From assembly GCF_019823105.1 (NCBI RefSeq), contig NZ_CP081958.1:248001-312000 (forward strand): a stretch of DNA of 64,000 bases. Direction: 5' to 3'. The notes beneath the pieces are model-generated. The model searched no databases. It saw only the letters and a list, made by a program, of their open reading frames with translations, and was not told where the DNA came from. A program made the translations under genes and the position numbers. Of the stretch, positions 8,444-17,136 are shown piece by piece. Position 1 is the stretch's first letter. The number at the start of each line of letters is the position of its first letter. This DNA comes from Halobaculum magnesiiphilum (GTDB lineage: Archaea; Halobacteriota; Halobacteria; Halobacteriales; Haloferacaceae).

Positions 8444-9994
8444 TCAGATCGGGATGTTGCCGTGCTTCTTGTCCGGAAGCGACTCGCGCTTCGACAGCAG
8501 CATCTCCAGGTCGTCGATCAGGCGCGGGCGCGTCTCCGTCGGTTCGAGCACGTCGTCGAGGAACCCCTTGTCCGCCGCGGTGTAGGGGTTGGCGAACTCC
8601 TCGCGGTACTCGTCGATCAGCTCCTGACGCTTCTGTTCGGGGTCGTCGGCGTCCGCGAGCTCGTCGTCGTAGAGGATGTTTACCGCGCCCTGCGGGCCCA
8701 TCACGGCGATCTCGGCCGTCGGCCACGCGTAGTTCACGTCGCCGCCGATGTGCTTGGAGGCCATCACGTCGTAGGCGCCGCCGTAGGCCTTGCGCGTGAT
8801 CACCGTCAGGAGCGGGACCGTCGCCTCGGAGTAGGCGTACAGCAGCTTCGCGCCGTGGCGGATGATCCCGTCGTGCTCCTGGTCGGTGCCGGGCATGAAC
8901 CCGGGCACGTCGACGAACGTCAGGATGGGGACGTTGAACGCGTCACAGAAGCGGACGAAGCGCGCGCCCTTCTCGCTGGCCTCGATGTCGAGGGTGCCGG
9001 CGTTGACGCGCGGCTGGTTCGCGACGACGCCGATGGAGTGGCCGTCGAGCCGGGCGAAGCCGGTGACGATGTTCTTCGCGAAGTCGGCGTGCGTCTCGAA
9101 AAAGGAGCCCTCGTCGACGACCCGGTCGACGACGTTCGTGATGTCGTACGGCTTGCGCGGCTGGTCGGGGACGATCTCGGTCAGCTCCTCGTCGCGACGG
9201 TCGGGGTCGTCCCACGGCTCCACCCTGGGCGGGTCCTCGACGTTGTTCTGCGGGAGGTACGACAGTAGCCGGCGCATGTCGTCGAGCGCCTCCTCCTCGG
9301 AGTCCTCGGCGAAGTGCGCGACGCCGGAGGTGCTGGCGTGAGTCTGTGCGCCGCCGAGGTCCTCGAAGCTCACCTCCTCGCCCGTGACGGTCTTGATGAC
9401 CTCCGGGCCGGTGATGAACATGTGGCTGGACTCCTTCACCATGAAGACGAAGTCCGTGATCGCGGGTGAGTACACCGCGCCGCCGGCACACGGGCCCATG
9501 ATCCCCGAAAGCTGCGGGATGACGCCCGACGCCTCGGTGTTGCGCCGGAAGATCTCCGCGTAGCCCGCGAGCGAGCCGACGCCCTCCTGGATCCGCGCGC
9601 CCGCGGAGTCGTTGAGGCCGACGACGGGCGCGCCCACGTCCATCGCCTTGTCCATCACCTTACACACCTTCTCGGCGAACACCTCGCCCAGCGAGCCGCC
9701 GAAGACGGTGAAGTCGTGTGCGAACACGAACGTCTTGCGGCCGTTCACCTCTCCGTAGCCGGTGACGACGCCGTCGCCCGGGATCTGCTTTTCCTCCATC
9801 CCGAACGAGTGGGTGTCGTGGGTGCGGAACTGGTCGAACTCGTGGAAGGTGTCGTCGTCGAGGAAGTAGTCGATGCGCTCGCGCGCCGTCATCTTCCCCT
9901 TCTCGTGTTGGCGCTCGATGCGCTCCTCGCCGCCGCCCTTCTCGGCTGCCGCGCGCTTCTCGCGGAGCTCCTCGATGCGGTCCTCCATCGTCAC
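8444..9994 (-). CDS. pccB: Propionyl/acetyl-CoA carboxylase beta chain (carboxyltransferase)
   Basis: A 516-residue carboxyltransferase with both crotonase-like halves. N-terminal: [20 protein letters not shown] and [18 protein letters not shown], then [21 protein letters not shown]-terminal: [20 protein letters not shown] and [16 protein letters not shown] with the [13 protein letters not shown] acyl-binding segment. It transfers the carboxyl from biotin on PccA to propionyl-CoA, giving methylmalonyl-CoA, or to acetyl-CoA. The start could be GTG 9994 or ATG 9988, two codons apart; a GAGGTGA purine run just upstream fits either. pccX follows after one base. A kinase/isomerase pair lies upstream on the same strand after about 80 bases. 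Confidence 0.96.
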   Translation of the reverse strand: MTMEDRIEELREKRAAAEKGGGEERIERQHEKGKMTARERIDYFLDDDTFHEFDQFRTHDTHSFGMEEKQIPGDGVVTGYGEVNGRKTFVFAHDFTVFGGSLGEVFAEKVCKVMDKAMDVGAPVVGLNDSAGARIQEGVGSLAGYAEIFRRNTEASGVIPQLSGIMGPCAGGAVYSPAITDFVFMVKESSHMFITGPEVIKTVTGEEVSFEDLGGAQTHASTSGVAHFAEDSEEEALDDMRRLLSYLPQNNVEDPPRVEPWDDPDRRDEELTEIVPDQPRKPYDITNVVDRVVDEGSFFETHADFAKNIVTGFARLDGHSIGVVANQPRVNAGTLDIEASEKGARFVRFCDAFNVPILTFVDVPGFMPGTDQEHDGIIRHGAKLLYAYSEATVPLLTVITRKAYGGAYDVMASKHIGGDVNYAWPTAEIAVMGPQGAVNILYDDELADADDPEQKRQELIDEYREEFANPYTAADKGFLDDVLEPTETRPRLIDDLEMLLSKRESLPDKKHGNIPI

Positions 9995-10073
9995 GGTCGG
10001 TCACCTCGGGTCACAGCGGTCATTCGTTGCGTGGTGGGTGCGGCGAGGCGGCCCTTAGGGGTTCCGTAACAGG

Positions 10074-11084
10074 CTACGCTCCCCCGGGGTCGCCGGCGGC
10101 GGCGCCGTCGACCACCGCCGCGATCCGCTCCCACGTGATCTCGACGCGCGCGCCGACCTCGCCGGCGGCGACCGCGCCGCAGGCGTTCGCGACCGAAAGC
10201 GCCCGGTCGAAGTCCCCGCCGCCGAGCCGCGCCGCGAGAAACCCCGCGGCGAAGGCGTCGCCGGCGCCGGTCGTGTCGACCACGTCCGCGTCGAAGCCGC
10301 CGTGGGTGTACGTCCGCCCGGCCGCGCGGTCGTGTACCTCCGAGCCGTCGCCGCCGTGGGTGACGACCAGCGTCGCGTCCTCGCGGAGCGCGCCGTAGCC
10401 GGTCGCGCCCTCGCCGTCCTCGTCGAGCAGGGCCGCCGCCTCCCGGCGGTTGCAGAACACCAGATCCGCCAGCGAGAGCGCCTCCGTGAAGTCGCGCTCG
10501 GCGAACTGGCGGCCGGGGGCGACGCTCACGGTCGCGCCGATCTCGCGCGCGCGCTCGGCGAGCGCGGCCGCGACCGCCGGCGGCTGGTTCGTCAGGTGCA
10601 GGTGGTCGGTGGCGCCGGTCAGCGCGTCCGGCGGGAGGTCCTCGGCGGCGAACGCCTCGTTGGCGCCCTCGTTCGAGAGGACCATCACCTCGCCGTCGGC
10701 GTCGACGATCAGGTACTTCACGGCGGTCTCGCCGTCCGACTGGACGAGGTGGATTCGGACGCCCGCCCGCGACAGTTCCCGTTCGGCGAACGATCCGGAC
10801 TCGTCGTCGCCGACCGAGCCGAACAGCGAGGCGTCGCAGTCGAGCCCCGCGAGGACGGCCGCGACGTTGGCCGCGCTGCCGCCGCCGGCCTGATGACGTC
10901 GCCGGATCTTCACCTCGCCGTCCGGCGCGGGGAGCCGGTCGACGATCAGCGTCACGTCCCAGTTGACGTGGCCGACGCACAGCACGCTCGGGGCGTCGGC
11001 CGACGAAACGTCGCCGCCGACGCGGTCCGCACCGTCGCGGTCGGCCCCGTCGCGACCGTCCCGTCGGCCGCCCTCGCCGCTCAT
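10074..11084 (-). CDS. PfkB-family sugar kinase, probable ribose-1-phosphate kinase
   Basis: A 336-residue ribokinase-fold protein. The substrate-binding AGGGSAANVAAVLAGLD lies about 75 residues in, and the ATP/anion-hole motif DTTGAGDAFAAGF contains the catalytic base Asp276. The first 28 residues are a charged, low-complexity tail. The ATG overlaps the stop of the ribose-1,5-bisphosphate isomerase gene (ATGA), which ties the two together. In halophilic archaea a PfkB kinase making ribose 1,5-bisphosphate from ribose 1-phosphate works with that isomerase in the non-carboxylating pentose bisphosphate pathway. The substrate is inferred from this pairing; fructose- or nucleoside-type kinase activity cannot be excluded from sequence alone. 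Confidence 0.85.
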   Translation of the reverse strand: MSGEGGRRDGRDGADRDGADRVGGDVSSADAPSVLCVGHVNWDVTLIVDRLPAPDGEVKIRRRHQAGGGSAANVAAVLAGLDCDASLFGSVGDDESGSFAERELSRAGVRIHLVQSDGETAVKYLIVDADGEVMVLSNEGANEAFAAEDLPPDALTGATDHLHLTNQPPAVAAALAERAREIGATVSVAPGRQFAERDFTEALSLADLVFCNRREAAALLDEDGEGATGYGALREDATLVVTHGGDGSEVHDRAAGRTYTHGGFDADVVDTTGAGDAFAAGFLAARLGGGDFDRALSVANACGAVAAGEVGARVEITWERIAAVVDGAAAGDPGGA

Positions 11085-12082
11085 GCGGTCGGCCCCGTCG
11101 CGTCCGCCGTCGTCGCGTCGGGCTCCTCCCAGGGCCGGTCGGCGCTCTCGCCGAACAGTTCGCGCATCAGCGTGACGATGCTCTCGGGCGGGAACTGCCC
11201 CGACTCGGTGACGATGGCGTCGACGTACCGCGGCGGCGTCACGTCGAAGGCGGGGTTCTCGACGGTGATGTCGCCGATGTCGGCGCGGTCGTCCTCGTCG
11301 ATCACCTCGGTCTCGTCGCGCATCTCGATCTCGACGGTGTGGCCGGTGAGCGTGTCGGGGTGGAGCTTGATCGTCTGGGCGGCGACCATGATGGGGACGC
11401 CCCGTTCGCGGGCGTTGACCGCGAGCCCGGAGGTGCCGATCTTGTTGACGACGCCGCCGTCGGCGGCGATGGAGTCGGCGCCCACGAGGACGTGGTCGGC
11501 GTCGTCGAGGTACCGGCGCGCGGCCGAGTCGACGACGAGCGTCACGTCGACCCCCAGCTCGCGAAGCTGGGTCGCGGTGATGTGCCCCTGGTTGCGCGGG
11601 CGCGTCTCCTTGACGATCGCGGAGACGTCCTTGCCCTGATCCACGGCGTGTTCGACACACGAGAGCGCGTCCGTCGAGTGGCAGTGGGTCATCACCGTGT
11701 CGCCGTCGCGGAGGCGGTTGGCGCCCACCCGACCGAGGTCGTTTTGCGCGCGGTCGAGGCGGTCGGTGAACGCGGTCGCGGCCGCGAGCACCGAGTCCCG
11801 GAGGGTGTCGACGTCGTCGCCCTCCATCCGGCCGAGCGTGTAGCGCAGCGCGTTCGGCAGCGACACGGCGGTCGGGCGGGTGTCGTACAGCCGCCGTCCG
11901 GCGCGGCGCATCGTTCGATCGAACTCGTCGGGCGTCGTCGTCCCGTCGGCCGTCTCGCGTGCCTGTCCCGCGATCGCGTCGGCCGCGGCGCGGGCGATGG
12001 TGGCGGCGCCGCGGATCTCCATCGAGGCGATGTCCTCGGCGGTGGACTCGACCGCGTCCGAGAGCGGCGGGTCGCTGGTCAT
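11081..12082 (-). CDS. Ribose-1,5-bisphosphate isomerase
   Basis: A 333-residue member of the eIF2B-related sugar-phosphate isomerase family. Two features separate it from translation factors and methylthioribose-phosphate isomerases: VMTHCHSTDALSC with Cys134 and VLVGADSIAADGG with Asp203. These line up with the catalytic cysteine and aspartate of the Thermococcus enzyme (Cys133/Asp202). NKIGTSGLAVNARERGVP follows, as expected. It converts ribose 1,5-bisphosphate to ribulose 1,5-bisphosphate, the RuBisCO substrate. The stop overlaps the start of the PfkB kinase gene by four bases. RuBisCO itself is not in this window. Confidence 0.92.
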   Translation of the reverse strand: MTSDPPLSDAVESTAEDIASMEIRGAATIARAAADAIAGQARETADGTTTPDEFDRTMRRAGRRLYDTRPTAVSLPNALRYTLGRMEGDDVDTLRDSVLAAATAFTDRLDRAQNDLGRVGANRLRDGDTVMTHCHSTDALSCVEHAVDQGKDVSAIVKETRPRNQGHITATQLRELGVDVTLVVDSAARRYLDDADHVLVGADSIAADGGVVNKIGTSGLAVNARERGVPIMVAAQTIKLHPDTLTGHTVEIEMRDETEVIDEDDRADIGDITVENPAFDVTPPRYVDAIVTESGQFPPESIVTLMRELFGESADRPWEEPDATTADATGPTA

Positions 12083-12159
12083 GCCCCCTTCGTTGGCGGC
12101 GGTGGGTTATCAGTTGTCGGGTGACGGTCTTCCCGCTCGCGCTCCACCCCCGGGCCGGC

Positions 12160-12921
12160 TCACTCGCCGCCGGAGAGGAACCGCTCGGCCGCGGCGAGAC
12201 ACTCCGGCTCGTCGGCGACCGCCGAGAACCCCTCGACGAGCCGCGCCCGCTCGTCGGCGTCCTCGGTGGCCGCCCGCACGTACCGCTTCACCAGCGCCAC
12301 CGAGGGCCCGGGCACCGAACACACCGCCTGAGTGAGGTCGTCGACGGCGTCGTCGAGGCCCGATCCCTCGACGACGCGGTTGCACAGTCCCCACTCGCGG
12401 GCCGTCTCGGCGTCGATGGGCTCGCCGGTGAGCGCGAGTTCGAGCAGTCGCTTGCGGCCGCACGCCTCGCCGACGCGCGCGACGGCATAGGGCGGGTACG
12501 CGCCGATCGTCGCCTCCGGGAGCGCGAAGGCCGCGTCGGCGGTCGCGACCGCCAGATCCGCCGCGGCGACGATCTCGAACCCGCCGCCGTACGCCGGGCC
12601 GTCGACGGCGGCGATGACGGGTACCTCGACCTGCTCGGGGCCGAACAGGGCGTCGTACAGCCGGGTCGCCAGCGTCGCCGGGGCGACCTCCTCGCCGAGC
12701 CCCGCGACCGAGGCGATGTCGTCGCCGGCACAGAAGGCGTCGCCGGCGCCGCGGAGCACGACGACGCGCGCCTCCTCGGCGCCGCGGTCGAGCGCCTCCC
12801 GGAACTCCGCGAGCCCGTCGAGGGTCAGGGCGTTGCGCTTCTCCGGGCGGTCGAACGTCACCGTCGCCACCTCGTCGGTCAGGTCGTAGCGGATCACGCG
12901 CCCCTGTTCCGGGCGGGACAC
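12160..12921 (-). CDS. Enoyl-CoA hydratase/isomerase family protein
   Basis: A 253-residue crotonase-fold enzyme. The oxyanion-hole segments are VVLRGAGDAFCAGDDIASVAG near residue 48 and GPAYGGGFEIVAAADLAVA near 105. Both glutamates used for water addition in the classic hydratase are present (GGGFE and ALPEATIG). However, the usual GAGGTQRL segment is replaced by AYPPYAVARV, so double-bond isomerisation or another crotonase reaction is possible. It probably acts in fatty-acid or amino-acid catabolism near the acyl-CoA carboxylase genes. The isomerase gene starts 77 bases downstream on the same strand. The start is ATG 12921. Confidence 0.88.
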   Translation of the reverse strand: MSRPEQGRVIRYDLTDEVATVTFDRPEKRNALTLDGLAEFREALDRGAEEARVVVLRGAGDAFCAGDDIASVAGLGEEVAPATLATRLYDALFGPEQVEVPVIAAVDGPAYGGGFEIVAAADLAVATADAAFALPEATIGAYPPYAVARVGEACGRKRLLELALTGEPIDAETAREWGLCNRVVEGSGLDDAVDDLTQAVCSVPGPSVALVKRYVRAATEDADERARLVEGFSAVADEPECLAAAERFLSGGE

Positions 12922-13024
12922 GAAAAGCGAGGGGGCGCGTCGCGGGCGTCGAACGGCCGTGGGGGACGACGGACGGCCGCCCCGGCCGTCGCACGAGGCG
13001 GCGATGGACGCGAAGGGCGGTCGC

Positions 13025-13495
13025 TCACTCCGGCAGGAGCGTCGAGACGCGGGCGTTCTCCTTCAGTCGGAGTCCGACGGTCTCACGGGTCCCTCCGGCG
13101 TTATCGAAATCGACGTCGCCGGCGCCGGAGGCCGTCCGACTCACGGTCAGGGGAACCGGCGGGAGCGACGCGGTCCGGAGGGTCGGGTGGGTCGCGCCGC
13201 GCGCGACGAGTTCCGTCCGAGGCTGGAGCGTGACCGTGTCATCGCCGGACAGCGACTCGTTCAGGGTGACGAGGTACGTCCCCGGTTCGAGGTCCCACCA
13301 GCCGTAGTCGTCGTCGGGGTCGCGCTTCTCGGGCTCGATCGTCGCGAACGACGCGTCGGCGAGTTCGCCGCCGCCGAAGTCGACGGCGCCCGGGTCCGCT
13401 ATCTCGTGGACGCCGGCGAGCGTCAGGTCGACGCCGGGTCCCTCGGTCTGGGTTTCCTCGTGGACGATGTCGTCGAGGCGGTCGATCAGTGACAT
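13025..13495 (-). CDS. dCTP deaminase/dUTPase-superfamily protein
   Basis: A 156-residue protein with the trimeric beta-fold layout of dCTP deaminases and dUTPases. Visible elements: GPGVDLTLAGVHEIADPGAVDFGG near the N-terminus, DLEPGTYLVTLNESL in the middle, and an LQPRTELVARGATHPTLRT segment in place of the dUTPase SGL/SSL motif. The final half lacks a clear GVID(A/P)GYxG active-site loop, so catalysis is uncertain; haloarchaeal relatives are usually labelled deoxyuridine-triphosphatase-like. It sits alone between the hydratase gene and a surface-protein gene, both on the same strand. Confidence 0.65.
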   Translation of the reverse strand: MSLIDRLDDIVHEETQTEGPGVDLTLAGVHEIADPGAVDFGGGELADASFATIEPEKRDPDDDYGWWDLEPGTYLVTLNESLSGDDTVTLQPRTELVARGATHPTLRTASLPPVPLTVSRTASGAGDVDFDNAGGTRETVGLRLKENARVSTLLPE

Positions 13496-13570
13496 GGCTG
13501 GCGGGGTTGTTGTCGCGGGCGAAGGAAGAACGCGGCGGCGGCCCCGCCCGAGGTGCCGCGCGGGCGACGG

Positions 13571-14089
13571 TCAGCCGCGACGCCGGGCCATGAACGCCGC
13601 ACCGAGACACACCGCGGCGGCCGCGGCTCCGATTCCGAAGCCCGGACCGGTGGTCTCGGTGGTCGTTTCGGGAGTACCAGTCCGGGTGACGGCAACGTCG
13701 TCGGCGACGACCTCCCCCTCCGCCTCGGCGATCGTCGACCCGTCGTGCACGACGTTCACGGTGAACGTGTCGCCGGGGGCGTGCTCGGAGAAGTCGAACG
13801 TGGCGGCGACGGTCCCGTTCTCGCCGGTGCGGACCTGCCGGCTTCTGAAGAACCGCGGCGTCGTGTCCCCGCTCGACTGCACCCGGACCGAGACGTTCGC
13901 GCCTGCGTCGAGGTCGGTCGTCCCGGTGACGGTCGCGTCCTCGACCGCGTGAGCGCGAACGGTCTCGTTCACCGTCGAGAGGGAGGCGTCGGACGCGCCG
14001 GCGGCGGCGCCGGCGGTGCCGGTCAGCCCGGCGACCGCGATCAACAGTACGGCGATAGTTGCGACTCGTCTGTGTGTGGAGGGCCTCAT
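13571..14089 (-). CDS. Secreted PGF-CTERM surface protein
   Basis: A 172-residue exported protein. A signal peptide spans roughly residues 1-29 (VATIAVLLIAVAGLTGTAGA core), then a compact beta-rich domain with NVSVRVQSSGDTTPRFF and GTVAATFDFSEHAPGDTFTV. A Thr/Glu-rich linker leads to the C-terminal tripartite tail: PGFGIG, a hydrophobic stretch, and ARRRG. This tail is the PGF-CTERM signal processed by archaeosortase A and replaced by a lipid anchor on the cell surface. The domain looks like a BGTF-type or adhesin-like module. Two imperfect 43-base direct repeats lie further upstream at 14182-14298. Confidence 0.8.
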   Translation of the reverse strand: MRPSTHRRVATIAVLLIAVAGLTGTAGAAAGASDASLSTVNETVRAHAVEDATVTGTTDLDAGANVSVRVQSSGDTTPRFFRSRQVRTGENGTVAATFDFSEHAPGDTFTVNVVHDGSTIAEAEGEVVADDVAVTRTGTPETTTETTGPGFGIGAAAAAVCLGAAFMARRRG

Positions 14090-14181
14090 CCGTGTCCGTC
14101 GCTGGCGGCGGCGACGTACTAGTCGTATCGGAGACGAAGAAACTCGTTTTCGTTATCAGGTCACACGGGGTCGGTGGGTCA

Positions 14182-14298
14182 CGCCGCCGTCCTGTCGGGG
14201 CGGTCCCTCGCGTCGCTTGCTCCCGTCGGTTGTGGGCGGCTCGGCACGGAGACCTCGCCGCCGTCGTGTCGAGGCGGTCGCTCGCGTCGCTCGCTCCC
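14182..14298. repeat. Pair of imperfect 43-base direct repeats
   Basis: Copy 1 (14182-14224) and copy 2 (14256-14298) differ at four positions and are 74 bases apart. Each contains CTCGCGTCGCT near its end. They fill most of the 217-base gap between the PGF-CTERM gene and the end of the split methionine-synthase operon. They may be a local duplication or part of a termination or leader region. No coding potential fits. Confidence 0.6.
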
Positions 14299-14306
14299 GC
14301 CTCGCT

Positions 14307-15389
14307 CTAATCGTCCGCGGGGGCGGCGTCCTCGACGGCGGGCACGTCGATCTCGCCGGCGTCGAGTTCCGCTTCGACTTCGCGGGCGGCCTGCACCAGG
14401 TTCTCCATCTTCCCGTAGGCGGCCTCCCGGGGCAGTAGCTTCAACCCGCAGTCTGGGCTGACGGTCAGCTTCTCCGGGGGCACGACCTTCAGGCCCTGCC
14501 GGATGTTCTCCTTGATCTCCTCGACGGACTCCACCTCGGCGACGTGTGCGTCGACGACGCCGAGGGCCAGATCGGGCGCGAACTCGCCGTCCGCGAACGT
14601 CTCGATCTGCTCGTAGTCGTCGTTGCACAGTTCCACGTCGAACTCGTCGATCGGGTAGTCGTTGATCTCGGGGTAGACGCGCGAGTAGTCGCCGTAACAG
14701 ACGTGGAGGCCGATGCGGACCTCGTCGTCGATGTCGCTGACGATGCGCTCCAGGCACTCGCCGACGATGGCGTGGTCGTCCGGCGTCGTCGCCAGCGCGG
14801 GCTCGTCGATCTGGATGTAGCGAGCGCCCGCCTCGACGAGCTTCTCGATCTCCTCGTTCACCAGGTCCGCGAGATCGTACGCCAGCGCCTCGTCGTCGTC
14901 GTACGCCTCGTTGAACGCCCAGTTGGCGAGCGTGTACGGGCCGGTGATCGGCACCTTCACCGGGCGCGAGGCCACGTCGTCGACGAACTCGAACTCGTCG
15001 ACCAGCCACGGCTCGTCGTACTCGACGCCCTCGACGACCGACGGCTTGTCGAAGTAGTTGTGGCCCCACACCTTCACGGGGCCGTTGAACTCGTAGCCGT
15101 CGATGCGCTCGGCGAAGAACTCGACCATCTCCTCGCGGCGCATCTCGCCGTCGACGACCGTGTCGAGGCCGGCGCGCTCGTGCTCGTGGGTGATGACGCG
15201 ACAGGCGTCGTCGGTCGCCTCTTCCCACTCCGCCTCGCCGAAGGAGTGCTCGTCGTCCTCGAAGTGGTCGCGCGCGCGGTTCAGCCATTTCGGCTTCGGG
15301 TACGAGCCGACGACGGTCGTCAGCAGGAAGTGGTCGCTGTCGTGCCCATCGGGACGGAACTGCTCGCGGTTGGCGGGATTTCGGCTCAC
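14307..15389 (-). CDS. MetE-like methionine synthase, catalytic (C-terminal-type) subunit
   Basis: A 360-residue TIM-barrel protein equal to the catalytic half of cobalamin-independent methionine synthase. The zinc-ligand motif HVC is in RIGLHVCYGDYSRVY, and SPDCGLKLLPREAAYGKM provides the last cysteine; YIQIDEPALATTPDD is the homocysteine-site segment. It should transfer a methyl group to homocysteine. The GTG start at 15389 overlaps the stop of the upstream N-terminal-like half (GTGA), so the two halves of the bacterial enzyme are separate coupled genes. The methyl donor (methyl-folate type or methylcobalamin/corrinoid protein) cannot be inferred. Confidence 0.85.
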   Translation of the reverse strand: MSRNPANREQFRPDGHDSDHFLLTTVVGSYPKPKWLNRARDHFEDDEHSFGEAEWEEATDDACRVITHEHERAGLDTVVDGEMRREEMVEFFAERIDGYEFNGPVKVWGHNYFDKPSVVEGVEYDEPWLVDEFEFVDDVASRPVKVPITGPYTLANWAFNEAYDDDEALAYDLADLVNEEIEKLVEAGARYIQIDEPALATTPDDHAIVGECLERIVSDIDDEVRIGLHVCYGDYSRVYPEINDYPIDEFDVELCNDDYEQIETFADGEFAPDLALGVVDAHVAEVESVEEIKENIRQGLKVVPPEKLTVSPDCGLKLLPREAAYGKMENLVQAAREVEAELDAGEIDVPAVEDAAPADD

Positions 15390-16414
15390 GCCTCCACCTC
15401 CGTCTCCGCGGCGTCGGCGTCGGCGATCTCGGCCGCCTCCGCGAGCACCGACAGCTTCGCCTGATGCTTGTTCACCGGCAGGTAGAACGTCTCGGTGTTG
15501 GGCGTCACGTAGGTGGTCTCGAACGTCTGTGCGGGGATCTGGTCTTGGACCCACTGGACGCGCTCGGCGACCGTCCCGGCGTCCTCCACGAGGGTGTTCT
15601 GGCCGTCGATGAGCCCCAGCGCGATGTCGTCGGCCGTGCCGAGTTCGTTGATGCACTCCAGGTTCACGTCGCGGTCGGCGGCGACGAAGTCGAAGCCGAC
15701 GGCGTCCACGTCCGCGTCCATGAGGTGGGCGTACGCCTTCTCCTCGAAGGCCTCCCAGTACGTCTGGACGACCACGTCGGCGTCGGTCGCGCCGGCGACG
15801 CGGTCGATCGTCTCGCTCGCGAGCTCGTTCAGGTCGTCGCCCGGCGCGTTCGTCACGTAGGAGGGTTCGAGCAGGAACAGCGTCTCGTGGGAGGGGAACG
15901 CCGCGACCTCGCCCGCGAGGAACTCGCCGACGGCGTCGAGGAACTCGGCCTCGTCCCCGTAGTGTTCGTCGTTCGCGAGGTCGGCGAGGGTGTACGGTCC
16001 CGGAAGCACGGCTTGGAGCGCGTCGTCGTCGCCCAGGAGGTCGGCGGAGGCGTTCAGTTCGTCGGCCACGTCGCCGGAGGCGGTGAGGTCGCCGACGACG
16101 CGCGGGTCGCGGTAGAAGTTGTTGTTGTCGTAATACCGCACGATCCCGCCCGTCTCCACGCTGTCGTGGACCGTGAGCGGGTGCGCGAGCATGTCGTCCC
16201 AGCGACCCTGGCCCTCGACGATCCGGTCGAGGCCCGCGTCGCGCTGGTCCGCGACGAACTCCGCGCGAACGTCGTCGTACGCGTCCGCGACGGCGGCGCC
16301 CTCGTCGCCGTCGATGAGGTCGTGTTTCTGGTGGCCCTTCAGGTCGGAGAGGTCGTCCTTCGCCCAGTCCGGAAGCGGATACAGCCCCGGAGTGGTGGCG
16401 ACTACATCGGTCAT
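15386..16414 (-). CDS. MetE-like methionine synthase, N-terminal-type subunit
   Basis: A 342-residue TIM-barrel paralogue of the downstream gene. It opens with TTPGLYPLPDWAKDDLSDLKG, carries the shared GQGRWDDMLAHPL and VLPGPYTLADLANDEHYGD segments, and ends with YVTPNTETFYLPVNKHQAKL. At the place of the zinc motif it has VVVQTYWEAFEEKA, so the His-X-Cys ligands are missing, as in the non-catalytic half of bacterial MetE. It probably forms the folate- or donor-facing half of a two-subunit enzyme. A TATA element (16440-16448) lies about 30 bases upstream of the ATG. Together with Asd and the cystathionine enzyme at 40.7-43.2 kb it points to methionine synthesis. Confidence 0.83.
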   Translation of the reverse strand: MTDVVATTPGLYPLPDWAKDDLSDLKGHQKHDLIDGDEGAAVADAYDDVRAEFVADQRDAGLDRIVEGQGRWDDMLAHPLTVHDSVETGGIVRYYDNNNFYRDPRVVGDLTASGDVADELNASADLLGDDDALQAVLPGPYTLADLANDEHYGDEAEFLDAVGEFLAGEVAAFPSHETLFLLEPSYVTNAPGDDLNELASETIDRVAGATDADVVVQTYWEAFEEKAYAHLMDADVDAVGFDFVAADRDVNLECINELGTADDIALGLIDGQNTLVEDAGTVAERVQWVQDQIPAQTFETTYVTPNTETFYLPVNKHQAKLSVLAEAAEIADADAAETEVEA

Positions 16415-16439
16415 CGACAGTGGCTACGAAATGCCGACG

Positions 16440-16448
16440 CATAATACT
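16440..16448 (-). promoter_or_regulatory. TATA box for the split methionine-synthase operon
   Basis: On the minus strand this reads AGTATTATG, centred about 30 bases upstream of the ATG at 16414. It is the only AT-rich element with correct spacing in the 59-base gap. Confidence 0.55.
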
Positions 16449-16473
16449 TCTTGTTCGGATAAATGCCCAGTAG

Positions 16474-17136
16474 TTATGGTTCGTGGTCCCGGTGTCGCAA
16501 CGCGAGGATCGAGAGCGTCTCGAAAGGGTACGACTCCTCGGCGACGGTCTCGGCGTCGAACCCTCGGTCGACGGCGTACTCGACCACGTCCGCGAAGCCC
16601 GTCAGCGACGAGACCAACAGGAGCGCGACGCCGTCGGGAGCCAGCGCCCGGGGGAGGTCGTCGAGGAACGGCTCGATGAGCTTGCGGCCCGACTCGCCGC
16701 CCGACAGCGCCACCTCCTGCCAGTCGTCCCACTCGTTGTCCGGGTCCGTCGGGAGGTACGGCGGGTTGAACAGGACGGTGTCGAGCGCGCCGTCGCGAAA
16801 CGCCGCGAGCAGATCGACGCGGACCGCTTCGACGCCGCGGTCGCGGGCTCGCCGGCACGCGTGGGGGTTCACGTCGCTGCCGAGCACTCGGGTCGCGTCG
16901 CCCTCGCGTCGCACCTGCTCGGCCACCCATCCCGACCCGGTGCCGACCTCCAGCGTCACGCCGCGGGCGTGCTCGACGGCCGCCGAGGCGAGCAGGCCGG
17001 AGTCCTCGGCGGGTTCGTAGACGGGCGCGTCGAGCCCTCTGCGCTCGGCAAGGGCGTCGCGGGTGTCTTTCGACTCTGTCGACCCCGCTGACCCCGCCGA
17101 CTCCGTCGCGTCGGCCTCGTCGTCGCCCTCAGGCAT
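16474..17136 (-). CDS. HemK2/Mtq2-type release-factor glutamine methyltransferase
   Basis: A 220-residue SAM-dependent methyltransferase. After an acidic 35-residue tail come VYEPAEDSGLLASAAVEHA, the SAM loop LEVGTGSGWVAEQV near 65, and the catalytic NPPY motif (DTVLFNPPYLPTDPD) near 120, followed by SGGESGRKLIEPFL. This is the short form without the bacterial PrmC N-terminal domain and matches archaeal/eukaryotic HemK2, which modifies the GGQ glutamine of release factor aRF1 with a Trm112 partner. Its start overlaps the end of the mechanosensitive-channel gene by eight bases. The final gene of the block. Confidence 0.88.
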   Translation of the reverse strand: MPEGDDEADATESAGSAGSTESKDTRDALAERRGLDAPVYEPAEDSGLLASAAVEHARGVTLEVGTGSGWVAEQVRREGDATRVLGSDVNPHACRRARDRGVEAVRVDLLAAFRDGALDTVLFNPPYLPTDPDNEWDDWQEVALSGGESGRKLIEPFLDDLPRALAPDGVALLLVSSLTGFADVVEYAVDRGFDAETVAEESYPFETLSILALRHRDHEP

